Below, in pieces: positions 25,182 to 34,046 of a stretch of 64,000 nt of DNA. Below the pieces are notes generated by a model. The model ran no database searches and was not told the origin of the DNA. It worked only from the letters and a program-made list of their open reading frames with translations. The translations under genes were made by a program, and so were the position numbers. Origin of the DNA: JAVBNH01 sp031551635 (GTDB lineage: Bacteria; Bacillota; Clostridia; Oscillospirales; Acutalibacteraceae); NCBI GenBank assembly GCA_031551635.1, contig JAVBNH010000005.1, positions 1 through 64,000 of the forward strand, read 5' to 3'. The number at the start of each line of letters is the position of its first letter. Positions within the stretch are counted from its first letter, which is position 1.

Positions 25182-26272
25182 CATCCAAATTCATGCGCCG
25201 CTCTGTACATCGCTATCACGTTCTCAACCGGCGTATTGTCCTGAATCATATGGCTTGGGGCAAAATGATAACCCCTGTGTTTTTTCATAATTTCAAGCGT
25301 TTCCATGCAGACTTTTCTGACATCATCCGGAGTGCCGAAGGAGAGAGCGCCCGCTGTCGAGATACAGCCGCGGAAATTAAGCCGCCCGCCGAAATGCTCG
25401 CTGAGATATGCGGGTGACATATTCGCCGCCTCAGGCTGCAGCGCGTCAACTCCTGTTACACCCATCTCAATAAAATCTTCATACACAAAGCTCGAGCAGC
25501 CGCAGGTGTGAAACAGCGTATATAGCCCGTAGCTTTTCGCGAGGTCGATAAAATCCTTGTGAATAGGCTTTATCAGCTTCCTGTACATCTCAAGGCTTAT
25601 CATCGGCGCGTGCTGTGAGCCCAAATCCTCGCCCAGCCACACAAAATCAATGTATCCCCGGCATTTGTCCAGCAGCCTTTCTAGGTGCCCGAGTTTAAAA
25701 TCCGCCCGCCTTTTGATAAAACGGAGGGCGGCTTCATTTTCGGTATAAAGATGGCAGAAAATATCCTCCATGCCCATGATTCTGCCGTTTGAATTGATAC
25801 TGCCCGGAGTGCCCGCGCCGCCGGCAAAGAGCGCAAACTCACCCTCCAGTGATTTCGCGTTGTCAAGAGCTTCGTCATAATTGAAGTCATCCGGGTCGGG
25901 AACCGGAAAGCTGTCAAGCATCTCGTCACTTGCGCCCATCAGTGGGAATTCACAGTTTTCCCAGTATCCACCGGTGTCATGCTTAACATAGCGCGAATAG
26001 CTGCCGTCAAGAAGCCCAACCTGCAGCCCCGGTTTTTCAGGGTAAAGCAGCGGCCCGGTATATGACGCGCCGATTCCGTGATAATCAACGCCTATTGCGT
26101 GCAAAAACGCGTCGTTGTCCTCGTTGCTGACGCCAAGCGCCGCAAAGAATTTTTGTTTTATAAGCGGATTTGTATCAAAACCGATAGTAACCCTGTCGGT
26201 TTTTTCATATGCAAAGGTGTTAAGCACCCTCTGCCTTGAGCTCATAGTTTCTTTTGCCTTCTGAATTATCAT
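25175..26272 (-). CDS. UroD/MtaA-family methyltransferase
   Basis: 365 aa. Uroporphyrinogen-decarboxylase-fold barrel. The zinc motif of corrinoid-protein methyltransferases is present: LFHTCGC near residue 250 with a later Cys in NFRGCIS, i.e. HxC...C. This points to an MtaA/MtbA-like methyl transfer role rather than haem synthesis; no corrinoid protein or other haem gene is nearby. ATG preceded by AGGTAG. Last gene of the FAD oxidoreductase-GH4-UroD unit, 72 bp after GH4, with a heptad array in the gap and another at its stop. Confidence 0.85.
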   Translation of the reverse strand: MIIQKAKETMSSRQRVLNTFAYEKTDRVTIGFDTNPLIKQKFFAALGVSNEDNDAFLHAIGVDYHGIGASYTGPLLYPEKPGLQVGLLDGSYSRYVKHDTGGYWENCEFPLMGASDEMLDSFPVPDPDDFNYDEALDNAKSLEGEFALFAGGAGTPGSINSNGRIMGMEDIFCHLYTENEAALRFIKRRADFKLGHLERLLDKCRGYIDFVWLGEDLGSQHAPMISLEMYRKLIKPIHKDFIDLAKSYGLYTLFHTCGCSSFVYEDFIEMGVTGVDALQPEAANMSPAYLSEHFGGRLNFRGCISTAGALSFGTPDDVRKVCMETLEIMKKHRGYHFAPSHMIQDNTPVENVIAMYRAAHEFGCY

Positions 26273-26283
26273 ATAAATTCTAC

Positions 26284-26330
26284 CTTATAATATTAAATTC
26301 TAAATTATTCATTTTTCATTCTTCATTAAC
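26284..26330 (-). repeat. Heptad array H4 between the GH4 and UroD-type genes
   Basis: Read in gene direction: AATGAAG, AATGAAA, AATGAAT, AATTTAG, AATTTAA. Seven-base period with an AAT core, degenerate and AT-rich, just after the GH4 stop. Confidence 0.55.
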
Positions 26331-26344
26331 ACTTTGGTGCTGTT

Positions 26345-27820
26345 TTATTCAAGCAAAAACCCTTCCAGGCATTCCCTGTTTTCGTGAATCATTTCCTCAA
26401 ACAGCTTTTCACCTTTTTCTTTCCCGATTCGCTCAACAGCAGGGTCACGGCAGAAAACCTCGCATAATTTCGCCTTGTCCTTTGCAAAATAAGCGTCAAC
26501 GAAATCCTTTTGATTACGCGCGTGTACATTGACCATCTCCGCGACCTCCTCTGCCATCTCTCCGGAATCAGCAGGAATAACAGAATTTTCGCTGAGTGTC
26601 GCATTTGTTTCCACCGCTGTATCGCTGACAATGCTCGGCGCCTGAGAGCGGTTAGGCATATTGATATTGGTAAACATGTCCCCAAAGCCGCAAATCGCCG
26701 CAATCTGCTTCACGCCCTCCTCGCCCGAGGTCTTGAATTTCGCTTTTGAAATGGGCGAACCGTAGTATTTTGTGAGCAGCTTACGTGCCTTGTCGTTGAT
26801 AACCCTGCCGAAAACCGGTGTGAGTATAAAACCGTTATACATAACTTTGCGGCTTGTGAGAAACTGCAGGGGAATAAATTCCGCGAGATGCCTGTCACCC
26901 GCTGCTGCAACCACGCCGTAGCGCTCGAAAAGCTCAAACTTAACGCTCTCGACATTGTGCCGAAGTCCGAGAAAAGACGGACGGAACTCGCTCTGCCAGG
27001 GGTCGTTCTGATAACGGAACATCTTGATAAACGCGTTATAGTAAGGCAGCAAGTCCTCGCCGTTATGCTCGGCTTTGTTAATCCATGTGAAATGGTTTAT
27101 GCCCTGAACATTAATTTTTATATCCTGCCGCCTTATTGTGTAAAAAGACCTGACAGAAAAATCTTTACCCATTCTTTCAAGCTCCGCCTGAACCTCTGTC
27201 AGTTTCATCTCCATAAAGGCTTTTTTACCGTTTTCGCTGAGCGCGTCATACATGCTCTTGACCTCGGCGAGAATTTTCTGCGCGCCGAAAACCTCATGGC
27301 AGCAGCCGAAAGCTTTAATTTCGGGAAAAGCCCGGTAAAGTGTATTGATGCACATCGCAAGCGGATTCGTATAATTAATTACCCATGCGTCAGGGCAATG
27401 CTCCTTTATTTTCTGCCCGAAAAACTGGAATGCAGGTATAGTCCTGAGAGCTCTCGAATAGCCGCCGGGACCTACAGTGTCACCAACTGACTGAATGATG
27501 CCGTATTTTTCGGGATAATGCACATCCACATGCATATTTTTGAGTGAATACGGAAGTATCGAAATAACCACAAAGTCGCTTCCCGGCAGAGCTTCGTCGA
27601 TTTTTTCAGTTACCGAGCAGTTCCACTCGCTGCCAAGAAGTGTTGCGTTATCCTTTTTCAGCTTGTCAAAATATTTCCGGTTGCGTTCGGCAGCTTCAAA
27701 GTCAATATCATACAGTCTCAGCTCACCGCAAAGGTCACTCTGAGTGAGTAAATCCGAAAAATACTTATGCGCCCAATCCTTCGAGCCGCCTCCGATGTAG
27801 GTTATAACTATTTTTTTCAT
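26345..27820 (-). CDS. GH4 family NAD- and Mn-dependent glycosidase
   Basis: 491 aa, normal length. Rossmann start KKIVITYIGGGSKDW, VVISI after beta 4, VINYTNPLA, the metal-binding GCCHEVFG (Cys and His), and GINHFTW (second metal His). GH4 enzymes oxidise C3 of the sugar with tightly bound NAD, eliminate the aglycone and reduce back; clients include alpha-glucosides, alpha-galactosides and glucuronides. No phosphosugar-specific signature could be judged by eye. Middle gene of a three-gene unit after the FAD oxidoreductase (67-bp gap). Confidence 0.93.
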   Translation of the reverse strand: MKKIVITYIGGGSKDWAHKYFSDLLTQSDLCGELRLYDIDFEAAERNRKYFDKLKKDNATLLGSEWNCSVTEKIDEALPGSDFVVISILPYSLKNMHVDVHYPEKYGIIQSVGDTVGPGGYSRALRTIPAFQFFGQKIKEHCPDAWVINYTNPLAMCINTLYRAFPEIKAFGCCHEVFGAQKILAEVKSMYDALSENGKKAFMEMKLTEVQAELERMGKDFSVRSFYTIRRQDIKINVQGINHFTWINKAEHNGEDLLPYYNAFIKMFRYQNDPWQSEFRPSFLGLRHNVESVKFELFERYGVVAAAGDRHLAEFIPLQFLTSRKVMYNGFILTPVFGRVINDKARKLLTKYYGSPISKAKFKTSGEEGVKQIAAICGFGDMFTNINMPNRSQAPSIVSDTAVETNATLSENSVIPADSGEMAEEVAEMVNVHARNQKDFVDAYFAKDKAKLCEVFCRDPAVERIGKEKGEKLFEEMIHENRECLEGFLLE

Positions 27821-27887
27821 ACAGTTTCCTCTTATCTTTTTTTTATATAAAAACTCATAAAAAATCCGGCATATTAATATCGATAGA

Positions 27888-29198
27888 TTAGGGTAAAAAC
27901 GCGCCGATTTCTCTCAATTTTTTCTGAAGAAGCGATATATCGATTTTTCTTAACTCACACTTACAGTCCTGTGCGACAGCCGCGCCAATACCCGCCGCCT
28001 GCCCCATAATAAAGCAGGCGGGCATCACTCTAATCGAGGACTGCATCTGCTTGTCGGTTGAGACGCATCTGCCGGCAACAAGCACATTGACAAGCCCCTT
28101 TGGCAGCAAGATTCTGAATGGTATACCGTAGGATTCACCTTTTTTATATCTGAAGCCCTCATGCTCCTTGAGAAATGCCTCATATGCCTCTTTGTTCGGC
28201 TGAGCGATATGTATATCAATGGGATATGAAAACCTTCCGATTTCGTCAGGGAAGCTCGCGCGGCTCAAGTAATCATTCATGTCAAGAATATATTCGCCGA
28301 TAATCCGCCTTGATTCCCTCACTCCGAGATTTCCGCCGGTTATAGCGACAGAGCTGCTCTCATACCTTCCGCCAAGGTATTCCCTATAATATTTTTCGTA
28401 TTCGGGAATTATTTTACGACAGAGCAGCATAGCCTCACTCAGTGACCTCTCGTCTGTTGAATCCGTGCCGAAAACATGCCCGATATTACCGCCGCCAAGC
28501 CTATCGCCGATTTTCCACATCCCCGGCAGATGCCTGTCCTCTTGAGTAAACACCTTGTCCTCAAAGGCTTTTTCAAGCTTTGACTTCTGGTCAATACCTT
28601 CCTTTTCATAGTCAACATCATTCCAGAGCGAGCAGAGTGTAGAGGGCATCACTCTGCCGTTTTCATCGCCGAAATCAAACTGCGCTCCGCACATAACCGA
28701 CAGGTCACCGTCGCCTGTCGCGTCAATAAAAAACTTCGCGCGGCAAGCGAAAATTCCGCTCTTTGCAGAAAAAACAGCATAATTCGCAGTGGTATTACCA
28801 TTTTCGTCAGCCTCGCATTCCATACCGATAAGAGTCGTAAAAAAAGAAAATTCGATTTTTTCAGCGGTAATCATTCTGTCACAAATGCGTTTATATTTCT
28901 CCGGATGAATCCCGAGAGTGTGTCCCGAAAGAACAAAGCCTTCCTCAAGACAGGCGTCATATACTTCCCTGCCAATACCTCCCGCAAGGAAATCCACACC
29001 GTTGTCAAAGGGCATAAAAGCAGGCACCAGCGCCGCAGTAGCCGCCCCGCCGAAAAAACCGAGCGTCTCAGCAAGATAAACTGATTTTCCCTGACGCGCC
29101 GCCGTTATCGCCGCCGCCATACCCGAGGGACCCCCTCCGACAACACAGACATCAACCTCATATCGTACATCAATTTCACGTGAAAAACCAATATTCAT
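27888..29198 (-). CDS. FAD-dependent oxidoreductase (FAD_oxidored family)
   Basis: 436 aa. ADP-binding VDVCVVGGGPSGMAAAITAAR near residue 16, KFFIDATGDGDLSVMCGA (second FAD contact), and C-terminal VAGRCVSTDKQMQSSIRVMP with MGQAAGIGAAVA. This family is frequent in gut glycan loci but few members have assigned reactions. First gene of the unit with GH4 and the UroD-type gene; AAAAGGTGATAAT before the ATG. Divergent from the MacAB-type exporter. No signal peptide; cytoplasmic. Confidence 0.9.
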   Translation of the reverse strand: MNIGFSREIDVRYEVDVCVVGGGPSGMAAAITAARQGKSVYLAETLGFFGGAATAALVPAFMPFDNGVDFLAGGIGREVYDACLEEGFVLSGHTLGIHPEKYKRICDRMITAEKIEFSFFTTLIGMECEADENGNTTANYAVFSAKSGIFACRAKFFIDATGDGDLSVMCGAQFDFGDENGRVMPSTLCSLWNDVDYEKEGIDQKSKLEKAFEDKVFTQEDRHLPGMWKIGDRLGGGNIGHVFGTDSTDERSLSEAMLLCRKIIPEYEKYYREYLGGRYESSSVAITGGNLGVRESRRIIGEYILDMNDYLSRASFPDEIGRFSYPIDIHIAQPNKEAYEAFLKEHEGFRYKKGESYGIPFRILLPKGLVNVLVAGRCVSTDKQMQSSIRVMPACFIMGQAAGIGAAVAQDCKCELRKIDISLLQKKLREIGAFLP

Positions 29199-29354
29199 AT
29201 TATCACCTTTTATATTTTAATAATTGCATTATAGTATCTAAATCCTCCGAATGTTTGATAATATTATTTCTAAACTATGAACGATTTTTGCTTGACATAT
29301 GTTATATAATTATATTTATTATGTACATCAATAAGAGAGGTATGGTTCAGCAAA

Positions 29355-31901
29355 ATGGAAAATGACAATAAAGACCAAAACAACAACTCCTACGCTTCGG
29401 ATTACGGCAACACCGATATTTCCGATGAGGTAAAGCCAAAACGTTCGCTGCGGGAAATTTATAAGGGGATGAATGCGAAGCAGCGTAAGATACTGTACTC
29501 TTTTTGCGCCGGAGTGCTTGTGTTTTTAATTTTCGGAACGCTTTCCACTGTTCAGAGAATAAAAATCCAACAGGCTCAGCTACGCTCAAAATATGTTACA
29601 CAAACGGTTGAAAAGGGTAATATCAAAACCACCGTCAACGGAACTGGCAAGCTTAAGAAAGCCGAGAGCGAAAAGCTGCTTGTACCTGTCGGTATCAATG
29701 TTATTGATGTTTTTGTCAAAAGCGGCGACCAAGTCAAAAAGGGAGACACTCTCGCGAAGCTTGACCCTGTAACCTTCGGCGTGCTTGTTAATAACAAAAA
29801 AACCGAGCTTGACGCGAAATCCGCTCAGATTAACGCTATAACCAGTTCTGAGGAGCTTTATTCATTGGGCTCACCGATTAACGGACGCATAAAAAAGCTT
29901 TATGCCAGTATCGGCAGTGATGTTGAGAAGGTTATGGCTGAGTACGGCGCTCTCGGGCTCATTTCAACCGATGGATATATGGCTGTCGACTTTAAGATTA
30001 AAGGCTTTAACGGAGCTTCAGAGACGACTTTACCCTCCGGCGGCTTTACTCAGGAGACTGACACCACATTTGCTCAGACACCCACAACACTCCCGCCGAC
30101 GGAATCACAGACAAGCCCCGTGACGACAACTGGCGCAATAACTACTGCTGAGCAAACCACTGTCGGTGAACCTCCGGTAGGTCAGGCTTCTGTAATAGAA
30201 AAACCTTCCGTCGCTTTTCTCGCGAATGAAACGGCAGCCGAGGAATCTGTTTATGTCGGTCAGATAGTTACAGTCAGGCTTCAGAACGGCGTTGAAAAAA
30301 GAGGAATGGTTAAAAAAATCAGCGATGACGGCAAGGCTACCGTTCTCGTCTCCGATTATGAGGCAAATTTCGGACAGCGCGCGGAAATTATAGACCAGAA
30401 CGGCGAGGAGCTCGGTACGGGCAACCTTTATATAAACGCTCCTGCGCAAATAATTGCCTCCAACGGCACCGTAACTGCGATGAACGCGGCGGAAAATACC
30501 GATATCAAAGCCTCAGACCCTGTTTTCACCCTGGGTCAGGTGACAAAATTCGCGGGTAATCTCAGTTTAATCGGCGAAAATAACGAGGTCACAGCAGCGG
30601 TTGACGGAAGAGTGAAAAAGCTTTTTGCCAAGGTTGGCGAGAGCACCGATAAAATAGTACGTGAAAACGGCTCGCTCGCTCTCATTTCCCTTGACGGGCT
30701 TATGGCTGTTGACTTTTACACCGATTCCGCAGACTCCTACTCTGTCGGCGACAGGGTCACTGTTGTTTGTGAGAATTCTGTCAAGAGAAGGGGAAGCATC
30801 GAGTATATCGACCTTGACAAAATCACCGTAACACTTTCAGACAGCGAGGTAGGTGTTGACGAGCATGTCACGGTACAAAATACCTCCGGCGACAAAATCG
30901 GCGACGGAACCCTCTATATTCACCGCGAATATAAGCTGATAGCCTCCGGCGGCACAATAAAAGAAGTCAATATGAAAGAAGGCACGCTCATCAAGAAGAG
31001 TATAAGTCTGCTTTCATTGACAAAGGTTGAGGAGAGCGCGGAGTACCTCCTGCTTCTCGACGAATACAACGAGCTCCTCAAGGAATTCACTCAGTTTACA
31101 AAAATGTACGAAACAGGTGTTATCAAAGCGACTGCTTCGGGAATTATTCGAAGCGTGAACATAAAAAAAGGTTCTCCGACTTCGCAGGCTGATGTGCAGA
31201 ACGAAAACCAGCAAAACCCGCTTGACGGCTTTAATATAGACGATTATCAGGGTTTAATCTCCGATTTTATGTCAGCGGATTTCGCAAAACCTCAGGCGTC
31301 ATTCCTGAACGCTTCCGCCGTAAAACCTTCGGCAGCTTTTATTGAAACAGAGACTGAAGCCGAAACCTATACCGATGATACCGCTCTCACCGAGGGTGAT
31401 GAGGTGATGGCAGCGTTCACCCTTGACAGCAACGAGAGAATGAATCTGAATATTTCGGTTGATGAGCTTGATATACTTCAGCTTGAAACAGGCGACGCAG
31501 TTACAATAAAAGTCGACGCCCTCAACTACAAGGCTTTGCCGGGCTTTATCACCGAAATTGCAGATGAAGCACAGGACAGCGACGGTGCATCGCTTTTTAC
31601 CGTCACGATAAGCGTTGAAAAAGACAGCGGAATGCGCGCGGGCATGTCTGCGTCAGCTGAAATCGTTGTTGAGGACAGACAATCAATCCTCCTCATTCCC
31701 GTTGAGGCTCTCAATGAATACGGCACCAGAATTTATGTCTATTCGGAGCTTAATAAAAAGAAACGCGAGCTTGACAAAGAGATAGACATTGACACAGGCG
31801 CGTCAGACGGCGCTATGGTTGAAATCGTAGACGGTCTTGAGGAAGGTCAGACTATCTACTACGAGAAACCGACACAGAGCGAAAGGAATCCTTTTGATTA
31901 A
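29355..31901 (+). CDS. Enlarged membrane-fusion (MacA/HlyD-type) adaptor with duplicated module
   Basis: 848 aa, about twice the usual adaptor. One TM helix (about 45-63), then a biotinyl-lipoyl-like segment (GDQVKKGDTLAKLDP). A module of about 200 residues occurs twice: GRIKKLYASIG...ISTDGYMAVDF...IVTVRLQNGVEKRG...LYINAPAQIIASNG (about 171-370) and GRVKKLFAKVG...ISLDGLMAVDF...RVTVVCENSVKRRG...LYIHREYKLIASGG (about 412-530). A Thr/Pro-rich linker (about 215-275) splits the first copy. The C-terminal part is a standard adaptor barrel (about 675-842). Links the MacB-like ABC genes to the outside face of the membrane or wall. A TTGACA lies 57 bp before a weak -10-like region upstream. Confidence 0.9.
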   Translation: MENDNKDQNNNSYASDYGNTDISDEVKPKRSLREIYKGMNAKQRKILYSFCAGVLVFLIFGTLSTVQRIKIQQAQLRSKYVTQTVEKGNIKTTVNGTGKLKKAESEKLLVPVGINVIDVFVKSGDQVKKGDTLAKLDPVTFGVLVNNKKTELDAKSAQINAITSSEELYSLGSPINGRIKKLYASIGSDVEKVMAEYGALGLISTDGYMAVDFKIKGFNGASETTLPSGGFTQETDTTFAQTPTTLPPTESQTSPVTTTGAITTAEQTTVGEPPVGQASVIEKPSVAFLANETAAEESVYVGQIVTVRLQNGVEKRGMVKKISDDGKATVLVSDYEANFGQRAEIIDQNGEELGTGNLYINAPAQIIASNGTVTAMNAAENTDIKASDPVFTLGQVTKFAGNLSLIGENNEVTAAVDGRVKKLFAKVGESTDKIVRENGSLALISLDGLMAVDFYTDSADSYSVGDRVTVVCENSVKRRGSIEYIDLDKITVTLSDSEVGVDEHVTVQNTSGDKIGDGTLYIHREYKLIASGGTIKEVNMKEGTLIKKSISLLSLTKVEESAEYLLLLDEYNELLKEFTQFTKMYETGVIKATASGIIRSVNIKKGSPTSQADVQNENQQNPLDGFNIDDYQGLISDFMSADFAKPQASFLNASAVKPSAAFIETETEAETYTDDTALTEGDEVMAAFTLDSNERMNLNISVDELDILQLETGDAVTIKVDALNYKALPGFITEIADEAQDSDGASLFTVTISVEKDSGMRAGMSASAEIVVEDRQSILLIPVEALNEYGTRIYVYSELNKKKRELDKEIDIDTGASDGAMVEIVDGLEEGQTIYYEKPTQSERNPFD

Positions 31902-31944
31902 TGTTACCCGGCATTAAATTAAAAGGAAGGATTGAGCGTAATAT

Positions 31945-32613
31945 ATGATTCATCTCAACGAGGTATCAAAAATATATCATGTCGGCGGCGAAGAGGTTAA
32001 GGCTCTTAATAAGGCGAATCTTTTTGTCGATAACGGCGAATTTGTCAGCATCATAGGTCCCTCAGGCAGCGGAAAATCGACGCTGATGAACATCATCGGC
32101 TGTCTCGATACCGCCGATTCGGGCGTTTATGAGCTTGACGGGCAAAAAATAGACTCCTACAGTGAGGAGCAGCTCGCAAAAATCAGAAATAAAAAAATCG
32201 GTTTTATTTTTCAGAAATTTAATCTGCTTCCGAAGCTGACAACTGAGGAAAATGTCGAGCTGCCGCTTATTTATCAAGGTCTGAAGCAGCATGAAAGACA
32301 GGTGCGCGTAAAAAAAGCCCTCGAAAGAGTTGAGCTTTATGTCAGGCGCAAGCATAAACCCACAGAGCTTTCAGGCGGTCAGCAGCAAAGAGTCGCGATA
32401 GCCAGAGCCATTGCGACAAGACCGTCGTTGCTCCTCGCTGACGAGCCTACAGGTAACCTTGACCAGAGAACCGGCGGCGAGATTATGGAAATTTTCCACG
32501 AGCTGCACGAAGCGGGAAACACGATTATTCTCATAACACATGATGATGCTGTTTCAAAGCAGGCAAAGCGCCGTGTCCACATCCTTGACGGCGTAGTAAC
32601 GGAGGTGGACTGA
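31945..32613 (+). CDS. MacB/LolD-type ABC ATPase
   Basis: 222 aa. Walker A GPSGSGKST, Q-loop FIFQKFN, signature LSGGQQQRVAIARA, Walker B LLADEPTGNLD, switch ITHDD: all canonical. Energises the FtsX-fold permease encoded 68 bp downstream. GGAAGG lies about 14 nt before the ATG, a longish spacing. Its stop overlaps a 25-codon reading frame as TGATG. Confidence 0.95.
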   Translation: MIHLNEVSKIYHVGGEEVKALNKANLFVDNGEFVSIIGPSGSGKSTLMNIIGCLDTADSGVYELDGQKIDSYSEEQLAKIRNKKIGFIFQKFNLLPKLTTEENVELPLIYQGLKQHERQVRVKKALERVELYVRRKHKPTELSGGQQQRVAIARAIATRPSLLLADEPTGNLDQRTGGEIMEIFHELHEAGNTIILITHDDAVSKQAKRRVHILDGVVTEVD

Positions 32614-32690
32614 TGCTTAAAAAAACAGCCGTGTATTACTGTGTCATTAATGGTATCGGCGCGAGAGGAGCGTGTGAATTATGGGTTTGA
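32613..32690 (+). CDS. Possible 25-aa coupling peptide between ABC ATPase and permease
   Basis: ATG overlaps the ATPase stop as TGATG, with GGAGGT six bases before, a better ribosome site than that of the ATPase itself. Frame reads MLKKTAVYYCVINGIGARGA and ends in TGA at 32688-32690, inside the first codons of the permease gene (start 32681). Could be a translational bridge for the permease or a remnant; no homology judged. Confidence 0.35.
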   Translation: MLKKTAVYYCVINGIGARGACELWV

Positions 32691-33886
32691 AGCAGACCTT
32701 TAAAATGGCGATGAACTCAATAACCTCAAGCAAAATGCGTTCCTTCCTGACCATGCTGGGTATAATAATCGGCGTCACCGCCTTGGTTGTGCTCGTCTCT
32801 CTCGTCACCAGTGCCACAGGTATAATCACCGAAGCCCTGCAGGATTTCGGAACAAACCTGATAAGCGTCAGGATCCGTGACGACAAGGGTAACCCGATTA
32901 ACATAAACGACCTTGACGAGTGGGCTGAGGGCGAAGAGATTGAGCTAATCAGTCCGATGATTACGACAATGAACCCTTGTCACAGCGAAAACGCAGACAT
33001 AAACGCTCAGGTTTACGGCATCGCAGGCAGCTACTTCAACATTCAGCTCCAGACAGTCGCATACGGGCGTAATATAAAGAGAACCGACATTGAAAACAGC
33101 TCCTATGTTGCTATACTTAATTCGGAATCCGCAAAAAAGCTCTTTGGCGCTGTTGATGCTGGCATCGGCGAGTCATTAATCATCGCCGGGCGGGTTTTCA
33201 AGGTTATCGGAATACTCAAGGAAAACACTAGCTCCAGCGCCAGCATGATTTCAGCCATTATAGGCGACGATTTTTCAATTTATGTCCCATACACGGTCAG
33301 CATGAGGCTATCGGGCTCAGACCGAGGCGGGGTAACAAATTTCGTCTTAAGTGCTACAAGCGAGGAAACTCTCGACTTCGCAGAGGACAATATCCGCGAA
33401 ATATTGATGAAGCGTTTCAAGAATGACAGAGAGGCGTTTTCGGTTTTCAACCAGTCTCAGGTCATGGACATAATGAACAAGGTCACAAACACCCTATCCT
33501 ACCTCTTCGGCGGCATCGCAGCTATTTCCTTGCTTGTCGGCGGTATCGGAATTATGAATATTATGCTTGTTTCCGTCAGCGAGCGAACAAGAGAGATTGG
33601 TATAAGAAAGGCAATCGGCGCGGGGAGGATGAGTATTATGATTCAATTCCTCATTGAGGCGCTGGTCATAAGCCTGATCGGAGGATTTTTCGGAATCATA
33701 ATTTCATGGCTGATGCTACGGGGGGTCTCGGCGGTTGCCGGAGAATATTTGACAGTCAAAATGTCACCGATGATAGTCGGCGCATCTCTTATATTCTCAA
33801 CGGCAGTCGGACTGATATTCGGGCTTTATCCCGCGAACAAAGCCGCCAAAATGAAGCCTATAGACGCACTCGCGCACGAAACTTAA
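32681..33886 (+). CDS. MacB-like FtsX-fold ABC permease
   Basis: 401 aa. TM1 near 20-45, a periplasmic/extracellular MacB_PCD domain (about 46-255), then three TM helices around ISLLVGGIGIMNIMLVSVSE, IEALVISLIGGFFGI and the last hydrophobic span, ending NKAAKMKPIDALAHET, the standard FtsX-family close. With the ATPase and adaptor it makes a MacAB-type tripartite-like exporter, in Gram-positives often for peptides or lantibiotic immunity. GAGGAG before ATG. Confidence 0.95.
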   Translation: MGLKQTFKMAMNSITSSKMRSFLTMLGIIIGVTALVVLVSLVTSATGIITEALQDFGTNLISVRIRDDKGNPININDLDEWAEGEEIELISPMITTMNPCHSENADINAQVYGIAGSYFNIQLQTVAYGRNIKRTDIENSSYVAILNSESAKKLFGAVDAGIGESLIIAGRVFKVIGILKENTSSSASMISAIIGDDFSIYVPYTVSMRLSGSDRGGVTNFVLSATSEETLDFAEDNIREILMKRFKNDREAFSVFNQSQVMDIMNKVTNTLSYLFGGIAAISLLVGGIGIMNIMLVSVSERTREIGIRKAIGAGRMSIMIQFLIEALVISLIGGFFGIIISWLMLRGVSAVAGEYLTVKMSPMIVGASLIFSTAVGLIFGLYPANKAAKMKPIDALAHET

Positions 33887-33898
33887 TTCAATAAAAAA

Positions 33899-33950
33899 AA
33901 ATCGCAAGTTTTTACCGAAACGGTTAAAAACTTGCGATTCTTTATTATTT
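33899..33950. terminator. Strong bidirectional terminator
   Basis: AATCGCAAGTTTTTACCG, AAA loop, CGGTTAAAAACTTGCGATT (one bulge), with T-runs on both sides (TTTATTATTT on plus; nine Ts on minus). Ends the exporter operon and the convergent phosphoesterase transcript. Confidence 0.88.
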
Positions 33951-34046
33951 CTCTGTAATGAATTTATCTCTAATTTTGATAAAGTTTTTTCTATATGCAG
34001 AAGTTTTATTGACTTTTAAAAATTGGTGAATAAATATTCATATCCG

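Noticed and set aside
25175..26272. Uroporphyrinogen decarboxylase (hemE) for haem synthesis
   Set aside because: Carries the HxC...C zinc motif of corrinoid methyltransferases and sits in a sugar operon without haem genes.
26888..27490. 200-codon plus-strand reading frame opposite the GH4 gene
   Set aside because: Fully antisense to a well-supported GH4 gene, low-complexity composition of a shadow frame, no ribosome site.
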